Shown here: positions 56,288 through 64,000 of the stretch, one piece after another | How positions within the stretch are numbered: position 1 is the stretch's first letter | How the letters are laid out: every line of letters starts with the position of its first letter | Assembly: GCF_029643245.1 (NCBI RefSeq) | Contig: NZ_CP116398.1 | Location: 2,542,001-2,606,000 of the forward strand | Length of the DNA: 64,000 bases | Direction of reading: 5' to 3' | Source: Methylomonas sp. EFPC3 | GTDB taxonomy: Bacteria > Pseudomonadota > Gammaproteobacteria > Methylococcales > Methylomonadaceae | Program-made: the position numbers and the translations under genes | Notes under the pieces: model-generated | What the model was told of the DNA's origin: nothing | The model's database searches: none | What the model saw: only the letters and a program-made list of their open reading frames with translations

Positions 56288-57486
56288 GCGGTGTTTTCAT
56301 TGAGAAAATCTTTAATACGCTGCGCAGCTTCGACGCATTCCTCAATCGGCGCGACCAACGCGATACGGACATGATTGGCGCCGGGATTGATGCCGCCGCT
56401 ATCACGGGATAAGTAACTGCCAGGCAGCACCGTGATGTTTTGCTTGGCAAACAGTTTTTGGGCAAACTCGGTATCGGACATCGGCGTTTTCAGCCAAACA
56501 TAAAAACTGGCTGGCGGCCGCTCGATTTCGCAAACGTCTTGCAATATCTCGATAAACGCGGTGAATTTAGCGCGGTATAACTGGCGATTGTGCTTGACGT
56601 GGTCCTCGTCGTTCCAGGCGGCGATGCTGGCGTGCTGAGTCGGCACCGGCATCGGGCAGCCGTGATAGGTGCGGTATTTGAAATACTGCTTCAGCACCTC
56701 GGCATCGCCGGCCACAAACCCTGAGCGCAGACCGGGCGCGTTCGAGCGTTTGGACAGACTATGAAAAATCACGCAACGTTTGAAATCCTTACTGCCGGCG
56801 GCGTAAGCGCTTTGCAGCAAACCTTGCGGCGGATTGGCTTCGTCGTCATAGAGTTCGGTGTAACACTCGTCGGAGGCGATGACAAAATCGTACCTGTCGG
56901 CCAAGGCCAATAATTTCAGATGATCAGCCTGCGACAACACCGTGCCGGTCGGATTGCCGGGCGAGCAAATAAACATCAGTTGGCAGCGTTGCCAAATCGT
57001 TTCCGGCACGCTGTCAAAATCCGGCAAATAACCATCGGCCTCAACCGTGTTCAGATAATATGGCTCGGCGCCGGCCAACAGCGCCGCGCCTTCGTAGATC
57101 TGATAAAACGGGTTGGGCATGATCACTACCGGCTTGTCGGCCGGATCGACCACGGCTTGCACTAGCGAAAACAAGGCCTCGCGGGTGCCATTTACCGGCA
57201 GCACTTGGGTTTCGGCATCCACACCACCCGCCGGAATCCCAAAACGACGGCAAGTCCAATCGGCTATCGCTTGACGCAGTTCCGGCAGGCCCTTGGTGGT
57301 GGGGTACTGAGTCAGGCCATGCAAATGCCGCAGCAAGGCTTCCTGGATGAAATGCGGCGTAGCATGCTTAGGCTCGCCAATCGATAAAGCGATATGAGCT
57401 TTGTCGGCCGGCGGCGTAATGCCTTGCTTCAGCGTTGCCAGCTTTTCAAACGGGTACGGGTGTAAGGCGGATAAATACGGATTCAT
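56284..57486 (-). CDS. dapC: Succinyl-diaminopimelate aminotransferase
   Basis: A 400-residue class I/II PLP aminotransferase. The PLP Lys is in VIFHSLSKRSNAPGLRSGFVAGD, and the substrate-binding Arg is in NHVRIALVAP near the C-terminus. The opening MNPYLSALHPYPFEKLATLK matches the DapC type. With dapD and dapE in the window, it completes the succinylase branch. Its TAG lies inside the palindromic repeat. Confidence 0.94.
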   Translation of the reverse strand: MNPYLSALHPYPFEKLATLKQGITPPADKAHIALSIGEPKHATPHFIQEALLRHLHGLTQYPTTKGLPELRQAIADWTCRRFGIPAGGVDAETQVLPVNGTREALFSLVQAVVDPADKPVVIMPNPFYQIYEGAALLAGAEPYYLNTVEADGYLPDFDSVPETIWQRCQLMFICSPGNPTGTVLSQADHLKLLALADRYDFVIASDECYTELYDDEANPPQGLLQSAYAAGSKDFKRCVIFHSLSKRSNAPGLRSGFVAGDAEVLKQYFKYRTYHGCPMPVPTQHASIAAWNDEDHVKHNRQLYRAKFTAFIEILQDVCEIERPPASFYVWLKTPMSDTEFAQKLFAKQNITVLPGSYLSRDSGGINPGANHVRIALVAPIEECVEAAQRIKDFLNENTA

Positions 57487-57489
57487 GCT

Positions 57490-58275
57490 TTATTTGCTAC
57501 AACGCGGTTGGCGTCCTTGGCTCCAGGCTTGCTGTTGAATTTGCAACGCGCGGTTCATGTTCTGTTGCAGATTGTCGATGCGGCTGGCATGCGACGGGTG
57601 GGTCGACATGAATTCGATCGGCTGCCCGCCTTGCGCGGCCTTGTCCATCTTCAACCACAAATTAATGCTTTGCCGCGGGTCGAAGCCGGCGCGAGCCATC
57701 AAATCCAAGCCAATGGTATCGGCTTCGGTCTCGTGAATCCGACTGTAAGGCAGGATCACCCCGTACTGGGCGCCAACACCGAGCAAGCCCAATGCCGTTT
57801 GCCCCATGGCTGTCTGCGGCTGCGTCACGGCCTGCACCATCGCCAGACCGGTGCTGACCGCGGTTTCCTGCGACAAGCGCTCGTTACTGTGGCGCGACAG
57901 GACGTGGCCCACTTCATGGCCGACGACCGCCGCCAGCTGGTCGGCATTCTCGACCAGATTGATCAAACCGGTATGCACGCCGATTTTATTACCGGGCAAC
58001 GCGAATGCGTTCAGGGTTTCGTCTTCGAACACAACCACTTCCCACTGGCCGCCGGTTTGTTGGGTAATTGCATAAGCCACGCACTGGGCAAATTGGTTGA
58101 CGCGAGAATTGCGGCTGACCGGGTTTTTGCTCTTCATGCTGTCGAAGGCCTGCAAACCCATTTGGTCGACTTGGTTGTCGGGCATGTAAATAAACTGGGT
58201 GCGGCCGGTCGGACTGGTTGCACAACTATTGAGCAATACGAAACCGGCAGCGATAAGCAAATTTCTAGTCAACAT
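57490..58275 (-). CDS. M48-family metalloprotease lipoprotein
   Basis: A 261-residue protein. The lipobox LLNSC gives a lipidated Cys at residue 18, the zinc motif is VVGHEVGHVLSRH, and the third ligand region is RIHETEADTIGLDLMARAGFDP. The C-terminal THPSHASRIDNLQ is as in LoiP/YcaL-type proteases. It probably acts in outer-membrane protein quality control. It lies 3 bases before dapC. Confidence 0.93.
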   Translation of the reverse strand: MLTRNLLIAAGFVLLNSCATSPTGRTQFIYMPDNQVDQMGLQAFDSMKSKNPVSRNSRVNQFAQCVAYAITQQTGGQWEVVVFEDETLNAFALPGNKIGVHTGLINLVENADQLAAVVGHEVGHVLSRHSNERLSQETAVSTGLAMVQAVTQPQTAMGQTALGLLGVGAQYGVILPYSRIHETEADTIGLDLMARAGFDPRQSINLWLKMDKAAQGGQPIEFMSTHPSHASRIDNLQQNMNRALQIQQQAWSQGRQPRCSK

Positions 58276-58428
58276 GGCTTAACTACCCGCAGAGAAATGG
58301 CCGGCCATTTTAGCCTAACTCGCCAGGGGGTTACACGCTTTTTGGCCATGCCAGCTGGAGGGGGTAGCGCACAATAAGCTGAGCACTCAGATGACCTTAC
58401 GAAAAGCCGAACCGACGCTGGTTTGCGC

Positions 58429-58923
58429 CTACCCCGCCCGCACCAGCTGCAGAAGTTGCTGCAAACAAAACAACACGGTCTGCTGCCGAATGTTTTGCCT
58501 GTCGCCGGAAAACTGCTTTCTTACGCACACAGCTTCCTCGCCACCCCGCTGCCGCCAGGCGACGAAAACCGTCCCCACCGGCTTTTCGGCCGTGCCGCCA
58601 TCCGGGCCGGCGATGCCGGTAACGGCCAAAGCCAAGTCAGCCGAGCTGTGTGCGAGGACGCCGGCCGCCATTTCTCCGGCAGTCTCGGCGCTAACCGCGC
58701 CGTAACGTTGCAATGTCTGCGGATGTACCCCCAGCAGTTCGACCTTGGCCGCATTGCTGTAGGTGACAAAACCGCGATCGAACCAAGCGGAACTGCCGGG
58801 CACATCGGTGATGGCCGCGGCGATGCCGCCCCCGGTACAGGACTCTGCCAAACCCAATACCCGGTTCGAACCTCGCAAACCTTCGCCGAGCTGCTCGGAC
58901 AACAGATAACCCGGATCGCGCAT
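58429..58923 (-). CDS. pncC: Nicotinamide-nucleotide amidase (PncC/CinA C-terminal family)
   Basis: A 164-residue stand-alone CinA C-terminal domain. The conserved AESCTGGGIAAAITDVPGSSAWFDRGFVTYSNAAK lies near the N-terminus, and ALAVTGIAGPDGGTAEKPVGTVFVAW in the middle. It deamidates NMN. In many gammaproteobacteria it lies next to recA, which is not seen here. The ATG at 58923 is preceded by a TTG in frame. Confidence 0.95.
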   Translation of the reverse strand: MRDPGYLLSEQLGEGLRGSNRVLGLAESCTGGGIAAAITDVPGSSAWFDRGFVTYSNAAKVELLGVHPQTLQRYGAVSAETAGEMAAGVLAHSSADLALAVTGIAGPDGGTAEKPVGTVFVAWRQRGGEEAVCVRKQFSGDRQNIRQQTVLFCLQQLLQLVRAG

Positions 58924-58978
58924 CAACGCCCCAAGGCCTGCCCGCAGCAGTATCGTCTCCCGGCACTATTGCCGGTCA

Positions 58979-59557
58979 TCATTGCGGCAGCTTTTTGACT
59001 TCGCCGACTTTTTCGAAGTCTGCACCGACGCTGATAATGAAGCTGGTGACCTGTTCGATGCTCATTTCGGATTTAACCACTTTCGATTCGTGGACGATGA
59101 TGGCAAACCCGGATGTCGGGTTTGGAGAAGTCGGCACAAACAGCACGTATCGATCGTCGGTTTTGTTGGTCACGTAAGCTGGCACCCAAATGCCCTCTTT
59201 CGGATACTCGACATAAACCACTTCGCGCGGTTCCTGCAACTGGTGGCCGGCAATCATGTTCACCAGTTTTTTGGTGACCCGGTAAATCGTACTCAACAGC
59301 GGAATGCGTTCGATCAGATGTTCGAACATTGCGATAATCGAAAAGCGGCCGAGGCTGACGCGGTGGCCGACATAAGTGATGGTAGCGAAGCTGGCCGCAA
59401 ATAGCAGAAAGGTCACCAAGTAGTTGTCTGAATAACCGTATACGAACTGGAACAAATCGGTCAGTCGGTCTTTAACGAACAGCACGATTTGCACGATCAC
59501 CATGATCGGAATGAACGCTAATACGCCGATCAGGGTGTGGTTCAGAATTTTCTTCAT
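58979..59557 (-). CDS. DUF502-family membrane protein
   Basis: A 192-residue protein with two N-terminal helices (TLIGVLAFIPIMVIVQIVLFV, YLVTFLLFAASFATITYVG). The DUF502 soluble part contains RIPLLSTIYRVTKKLVNMI and a FVPTSPNPTSGFAIIVHE segment close to the family signature. Function is unknown; homologues are plant COV-like. It is transcribed in the direction of pncC. Confidence 0.9.
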   Translation of the reverse strand: MKKILNHTLIGVLAFIPIMVIVQIVLFVKDRLTDLFQFVYGYSDNYLVTFLLFAASFATITYVGHRVSLGRFSIIAMFEHLIERIPLLSTIYRVTKKLVNMIAGHQLQEPREVVYVEYPKEGIWVPAYVTNKTDDRYVLFVPTSPNPTSGFAIIVHESKVVKSEMSIEQVTSFIISVGADFEKVGEVKKLPQ

Positions 59558-59658
59558 GATGCGCCTACCTCATTAGTTATTGTTGTTATCGATATACGGT
59601 TTTATCAAAGTTAAGCCTGATTAGAAAGCGCCAGTTAGCCCGGCTCCGTCAAAACGGC

Positions 59659-60747
59659 CTAACGCAGAATTCTGAACAGCCCCCGCGTCGCTACCGCCAT
59701 AACCAGCAGAGCCGGCCCGGCAAACCCCAGCAACCCCGTCAATGCGGTTTGACTGGCGCTGGCGTCCCAAAGCGTCAGCGAACTGTTTAACGATATATTG
59801 GACGGCGCCAGAAACGGGAACATTGATACGCCTAAGGTCAGCACTGCCAGGGCCAGCGCCACCGCCAGCGCTAACAACGCCCAATACGCCCGATCGAACT
59901 TACACAGCACCCAGGCGCCGATGCCGGCGAGGAAAGCCAGACCGGGGATCACCCACAACGCCGGCTCGTGTTCGTAATTATCCAGCCACAAGCCGTCGCC
60001 GCGCTTGACGAATTTGGCCAACGGATTGGAAACGCCGTCCGGCAGGATTTCGGTAGTGACGTGGTAGCCTTCCAAATGGGTAATCCAACCGCCACACAAA
60101 GCAAATAACAATAAAAACAGAATTACCGTAGTTTGCGCCACCGCTTTTGCGCGTAACTGTAACTCAGGATCGCCGTGCAATTGCAAATAGACTGCTGCGT
60201 AAGCGGCCAACAACGCCAGACAACAGGCCGCAACCAACATTGCAAACGGGTTGAACAGGCCGGCCAGACTACCCAAAAAAGCGATATGCATGTCGCTGCT
60301 CAGATGAAACGGAAAACCCTTCAACAAATTTCCCGCCAGCAGGCCCAACACGACGACGGGCAACAATCCACTGAGAAATAGCGCCTTATCCCAATACGGC
60401 AGCCAATCCGGATGCTCGAGGCTATTTCTAAAGTAAAGACCGATCGGCCTGATACAGACGGCCAGTATCACGCACAACAGCAAATTCTGGAAGCTGGAAA
60501 ACACCACGGCATAGACCGTGGGCCAGCCCGCATACAACACCGCGATCACTGCAGCCAGCCAGGCTTGATTTCCCGCGCTGAGCGGCGCCAGTCTGGCAGC
60601 GATCTGCCGCCGTTGGGGTTCGGACAACTGCAAAAACGGCAACAACAGCGCCACGCCCATTTCCAGACCGCTACTCAACGCAAAACCGACCGTAAATAAA
60701 CCGAGCAGCCCCCAGCACAACAAGCGCAAAATATCGTAATCAAGCAT
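59659..60747 (-). CDS. cydB: Cytochrome bd-like oxidase subunit II (divergent CydB)
   Basis: A 362-residue, about nine-helix protein that aligns along its length with E. coli CydB (MLDYDILRLLCWGLLGLFTVGFA; GNLLKGFPFHLS; MFPFLAPSNISLNSSLTLWDASASQTAL). The acidic residues of the N-terminal part are changed: the DGFDMG motif reads SSGLEMG (Asp25 to Ser, Asp29 to Glu) and WDGNQ reads SAGNQ (Asp58 to Ala). Numbers are E. coli positions recalled from memory. Those Asps belong to the proposed proton path. It overlaps the subunit I gene by 8 bases. Confidence 0.85.
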   Translation of the reverse strand: MLDYDILRLLCWGLLGLFTVGFALSSGLEMGVALLLPFLQLSEPQRRQIAARLAPLSAGNQAWLAAVIAVLYAGWPTVYAVVFSSFQNLLLCVILAVCIRPIGLYFRNSLEHPDWLPYWDKALFLSGLLPVVVLGLLAGNLLKGFPFHLSSDMHIAFLGSLAGLFNPFAMLVAACCLALLAAYAAVYLQLHGDPELQLRAKAVAQTTVILFLLLFALCGGWITHLEGYHVTTEILPDGVSNPLAKFVKRGDGLWLDNYEHEPALWVIPGLAFLAGIGAWVLCKFDRAYWALLALAVALALAVLTLGVSMFPFLAPSNISLNSSLTLWDASASQTALTGLLGFAGPALLVMAVATRGLFRILR

Positions 60748-62134
60748 CGCCGCCCTCCTGAGCTGACGCCGCTCCCTGTTTTATCAATTGCATCGCCAGC
60801 AGAATCGCCAGGGCCAGTAACCCGGAATACGCTAAGGCGTAAACAGCCAAACCGAGTACCAAGTCGCTAGTCGTTAAAGTCGATACCGCCAACCATGTCG
60901 GCAAAATGTCGACCACAATCCAAGGCTGGTCGCCGAATTCGGAGATGAACCAACCGCCAACGCTGGCCAACCAAGTAGCAGGCAATGCGTACATTGCCGA
61001 CTTCAGCACCCACGGCTGCCGGCTGCCGGTCACGACACCGAAACCGGCTGTCAAAAACGTCACTAGTGCCAACACACCGAACACGATCATGGCCTTATGC
61101 CCCCAATACAGGGGCGCTGCCGGCGGCAAACTGGCTTGCGCCGCCTGCTCAATTTGCGTCGGACTAGCATCGACCACACCGTCTCTCCAACGTTTCAGCA
61201 ACAATCCGTAACCAAGATCGGCTTTAGCGGCACCGAATTCCTCCCACAATTGCGCTTGCGGGTTATCGTCGCGCAATTGTTGCAACATGGCGTAAGCGCG
61301 GACACCGTTTTCGATTCGTTGCCGGTTTTGCGCCAGAATGTCGTCGGCAGGCAGGCCGTTAATTGCCATCAGCTTGCCGCGCTGAAACGAACTTTGTTTG
61401 TAAATGCCGGCGTCTCCCAACAACAAGGTAGCAACAATCGCCAGCAAGCCCAGCCCCACAGCAATGGAATACGACGGCCCGGACAACCCCGTTTCGGCCG
61501 ACCTTAGCCGGTAATAGGCGCTGATAGCCAACACGAACCCGGCTGCCAACGCATAGCTGGAAAGCAAGCTATGGGCGAATTTGGCCAGCGCCACCGGATT
61601 GCATAACACGGCACGCCAATCTGCCATGTCCATCCGCAACGCCTGTACGTCGAATTCGGCACCGACCGGATATTGCATCCAGCCGCTGGCGACCGAAAAA
61701 CCAAACAATATCAAATGGCAGCCCAAGCACACCGCCAGGGTAGCGAGAAGATGCGGAAAGCCCCCCAACCTGTCCCAGCCGTACAACATCCAGCCCAAAG
61801 CGTTCGCCGCCGTAAACAAGCCTGCCAAAACTCCGACCAGCACCGGCCCGGCAAAGGCATCGCCGGCATAGTGAGCAAAATACGACCAATTGCCACCGAA
61901 TTGGAACAGCATGGCCACACTCGACGCTAGACTCAATCCGAAACTGAGTGCGAACAACTTGCCCCAAAACCGGCATAAGGTTTGGTAATCGCCCCTGCCG
62001 CCAGCCAGCCCCCAAGTTTCCAATACCAGTAAGAAAAACGATAAGCCTACCGTCAGCGGTACAAATAGAAAATGCTGTACTGCATTGATCGCAAACTGCG
62101 AGCGAGACAATTCAATAACCGTTTCGGAAACCAT
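60740..62134 (-). CDS. cydA: Cytochrome bd-like oxidase subunit I (divergent CydA)
   Basis: A 464-residue CydA homologue, shorter than E. coli CydA (522). Heme-ligand positions appear kept: His in AVQHFLFVPLTVG (His19), His in KFAHSLLSSY (His186), Met in HKAMIVFG (Met393) and Glu in GWFISEFG (Glu445). Functional residues are lost: Glu99 and Glu107 (VLVGVLAGLFTAAN), Glu257 (KLMAIN instead of KLAAIE), Arg391 (Lys here) and the GRQPW Arg (GDQPW). The Q-loop is also short. E. coli numbering is from memory. It is probably not an ordinary quinol oxidase. Confidence 0.85.
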   Translation of the reverse strand: MVSETVIELSRSQFAINAVQHFLFVPLTVGLSFFLLVLETWGLAGGRGDYQTLCRFWGKLFALSFGLSLASSVAMLFQFGGNWSYFAHYAGDAFAGPVLVGVLAGLFTAANALGWMLYGWDRLGGFPHLLATLAVCLGCHLILFGFSVASGWMQYPVGAEFDVQALRMDMADWRAVLCNPVALAKFAHSLLSSYALAAGFVLAISAYYRLRSAETGLSGPSYSIAVGLGLLAIVATLLLGDAGIYKQSSFQRGKLMAINGLPADDILAQNRQRIENGVRAYAMLQQLRDDNPQAQLWEEFGAAKADLGYGLLLKRWRDGVVDASPTQIEQAAQASLPPAAPLYWGHKAMIVFGVLALVTFLTAGFGVVTGSRQPWVLKSAMYALPATWLASVGGWFISEFGDQPWIVVDILPTWLAVSTLTTSDLVLGLAVYALAYSGLLALAILLAMQLIKQGAASAQEGGDA

Positions 62135-62297
62135 TCCTACCTCTAGGCCAAGCTCAAAATGGCGGCAATTATAAAATTATCCGCCCGTTTGTCTGCGTTT
62201 TTCTCGATCAAGTCGCATTATATCGGCCGCCAGACCATGGAGAATAAGCGGCACTGATATACACTTTGATGGACTACGGCCGCGTTTACGACACTCC

Positions 62298-64000
62298 ATG
62301 AAGCTCCCGCCCCGCTGGATAATCGGACTGAAAATCATTGGCTTGGCGCTACTTTACGCCGGCTTGGCCAAGCTGGTATTGGCTTTTTTTTCCGACCGCG
62401 GAAACGTCACACTGATCTGGTTTCCGGCTGGCCTGGGTCTGGCCGCATTTTTGTTGAATGCCAAACATTATTGGGCCGGCGTACTGTCAGGCGCTTTCAT
62501 CGCGGGTTTGTTGGTCGGCGACTCGTGGACAATCTCGGCCTTTATTGCGGCCGGCAACACTCTGGAATCGTGGATCGGCGCTTGGCTCCTGCTTGGCAAC
62601 CCCGGTTTTTCGATCAAACTGCGCCACCCGAGCGACTTCGCGTGGCTGGCCGTCACCGGCGCGGTTGCCGCCTGTTTCAGTGCGCTGATCGGGCCGATGG
62701 CGTTGTTGCTGGGCGGTTACCTGACTCAAGACCAGTTGTTTCCGAGCATGCTGCATTGGTGGATGGCCGATTTGTTTGGTATCGCTTTAGTAACCCCTTG
62801 CATTCTGATTTGGCGAAAATGGCCAACTGGCTGGTTCGTCGTCAAACGTCTGCCGGAAACTGCGACCTTCTTGGCGCTGAGTTTTTTCAGCGGCCAAGCG
62901 ATATTTCTGGGTTGGTGTCCGGATGTAATCAGCGGTTACGCCCGCGGGTATTGGACTTTTCTGTTTGTGGTTTGGGCGGCGGCTCGCTTCGGACGCCACG
63001 GCGTGATGCTCCTGATTGGCATAACCGCGATCCAGTCTCTGTGGGGATTGGAGCGCCAGTGCGGCCTGTTTGCCTCCGGCGATTTGCAAGCCGGTCTGCT
63101 GAATATTTGGCTCTATTTACTGGTCCTGGCCTGTGTCGGCATTCCGTTGGCGTTAATGCTTTACGACCGCGAGCAAAAAGCCCAAGCACTGCAAGAAAGC
63201 GAAAACCGCCTGAGCTTTGCGTTGCAAACCATAGACACCGGCGCCTGGGATCTCGACCTTGAAACAGAAACCGTGATGCGCACTCCGATCCACGACCGGA
63301 TTTTCGGCTACGACGACCTGTTACCGGTCTGGACTTACCAAACCTTTCTCGGTCACGTCGTATCGACATACCGGGACACCGTCGACCAAGACTTCCGCCA
63401 CGCCCGCCGCGACCGCAGCAATTGGAATTTCGAATGCAAAATTCGCCGATTGGATGGCGAAATTCGCTGGATTCGCGGTTCCGGTCGCCACCATAGCCTA
63501 TACCCAAGAATGACGGGGATCATCCAGGACATCACGCTTCAAAAACTTGCCGACGAAAACCGCCAATTGGCCATGCTTTTCTACCAGAATTGCAACGAGG
63601 GGATGATGATTACCGAAGTGGATGCGACGATTGTTTCGGTCAATCCGGCTTTCAGCGAGATTACAGGCTACGAAGCGGCAGACGTCATTGGTAAAAACGC
63701 CAGTATTCTCGGTTCCGGCCGCCACGATTCCGGATTCTTTCAGGACATGTGGCAAACCATCAACAGCCTGGGCCAGTGGCACGGGGAAATTTGGAACCGT
63801 CGTAAAAACGGCGAACTATACGTCGAACAACTCAGCATCAATACCGTTTTCGATGCCAACGGCTTGCCGCTACGCCGCATCGGCCTATTTTTCGACGTAA
63901 CCCAACGCAAACTTAACGAAGAACAATTACGCAAACAAGCCTACTTCGATCCTTTGACCGGTATCGGCAACCGCCGCATGTTTTACGACCGATTGGACCA
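62298..64000 (+). CDS. MASE1-PAS-GGDEF signalling protein (cut by window edge)
   Basis: The frame is open from ATG 62298 to the window end, at least 567 residues. About eight membrane helices (residues ~8-275) show the MASE1 pattern (VTLIWFPAGLGLAAFLLNAKHYWAGVLSG). A first PAS domain covers about 295-415 (FALQTIDTGAWDLDLETE). A second covers about 425-540 (EGMMITEVDATIVSVNPAFSEITGYEAADVIGKN, followed by a PAC). The start of a GGDEF domain follows (YFDPLTGIGNRRMFYDRLD). It is probably a diguanylate cyclase; an EAL domain further on cannot be excluded. Confidence 0.88.
   Translation, partial: MKLPPRWIIGLKIIGLALLYAGLAKLVLAFFSDRGNVTLIWFPAGLGLAAFLLNAKHYWAGVLSGAFIAGLLVGDSWTISAFIAAGNTLESWIGAWLLLGNPGFSIKLRHPSDFAWLAVTGAVAACFSALIGPMALLLGGYLTQDQLFPSMLHWWMADLFGIALVTPCILIWRKWPTGWFVVKRLPETATFLALSFFSGQAIFLGWCPDVISGYARGYWTFLFVVWAAARFGRHGVMLLIGITAIQSLWGLERQCGLFASGDLQAGLLNIWLYLLVLACVGIPLALMLYDREQKAQALQESENRLSFALQTIDTGAWDLDLETETVMRTPIHDRIFGYDDLLPVWTYQTFLGHVVSTYRDTVDQDFRHARRDRSNWNFECKIRRLDGEIRWIRGSGRHHSLYPRMTGIIQDITLQKLADENRQLAMLFYQNCNEGMMITEVDATIVSVNPAFSEITGYEAADVIGKNASILGSGRHDSGFFQDMWQTINSLGQWHGEIWNRRKNGELYVEQLSINTVFDANGLPLRRIGLFFDVTQRKLNEEQLRKQAYFDPLTGIGNRRMFYDRLD

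Noticed and set aside
62471-63262. A 263-residue Arg-rich frame within the MASE1 gene
   Set aside because: The frame from 62298 carries MASE1 and PAS domains to the window end; this is its shadow.

Overview
The window is a chromosomal segment of a gammaproteobacterial methanotroph, most likely a Methylomonas/Methylobacter-type member of the Methylococcales. The strongest evidence is the complete tetrahydromethanopterin-linked formyltransferase/hydrolase locus (fhcB-fhcA-methyltransferase-fhcD-fhcC, with a pterin dehydratase in front). A VPLPA-type PEP-CTERM sorting signal, the gammaproteobacterial dap, cyd-like, rpsT-murJ and dut-coaBC-radC neighbourhoods, and a moderately GC-rich base composition support it. 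I see no rRNA, tRNA or CRISPR.

Layout. (1) 1-10.7 kb is a heme-acquisition locus on the + strand: hemP, a private tonB-exbB-exbD set, a heme-type TonB receptor, a small unknown protein, a PEP-CTERM protein, hmuS-like, HugZ-like and the hmuTUV ABC importer. (2) 10.9-14.7 kb is a relic integron. At least three attC-like sites and one further attC-like site bound minus-strand cassettes (a broken nuclease-like fragment, MarR, a VOC protein, two Crp-like regulators) and one reversed methyltransferase gene. The array ends at an attI-like core. On the far side, in the expected divergent orientation, lies what looks like the first ~20 codons of an integrase cut by a palindromic repeat. (3) 14.9-21.8 kb holds a phosphatase/cupin pair, a small three-gene operon with a Fur box, and a divergent Fur-box siderophore receptor/PepSY/PiuC operon. 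A DnaJ-like protein and a VOC protein follow. (4) 22.3-23.4 kb is mostly non-coding and holds a possible FNR-controlled small RNA and small ORFs. (5) 23.5-30.2 kb is the fhc locus and a radical SAM gene. (6) 30.1-36.2 kb carries a CxxCH membrane protein, cold-shock protein, clpB with a sigma-32 promoter, an oxidoreductase and rpsT.

(7) 36.3-49.3 kb is housekeeping: murJ, proC-yggT, argB, a membrane-anchored phosphomannomutase, dut, coaBC, radC, an AIM24-family protein and a CHASE-PAS-GGDEF cyclase. (8) 49.5-57.5 kb contains the succinylase-branch lysine genes dapE, dapD and dapC with ArsC-like, YihY and unknown genes between them. (9) 57.5-64 kb has an M48 lipoprotein protease, pncC, a DUF502 protein, a cytochrome bd-like pair and a MASE1-PAS-GGDEF gene cut by the window edge.

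How the genes work together. Two iron systems dominate the left third: heme import and degradation energised by its own TonB complex, and a Fur-controlled siderophore system. The middle is the formyl-group end of the H4MPT C1-oxidation route that methanotrophs use for formaldehyde. The most unusual item is the bd-type oxidase pair. It keeps the heme ligands but lacks nearly every residue that E. coli CydAB uses for quinol oxidation and proton entry, so it may be a bd-like enzyme with another electron donor or function.
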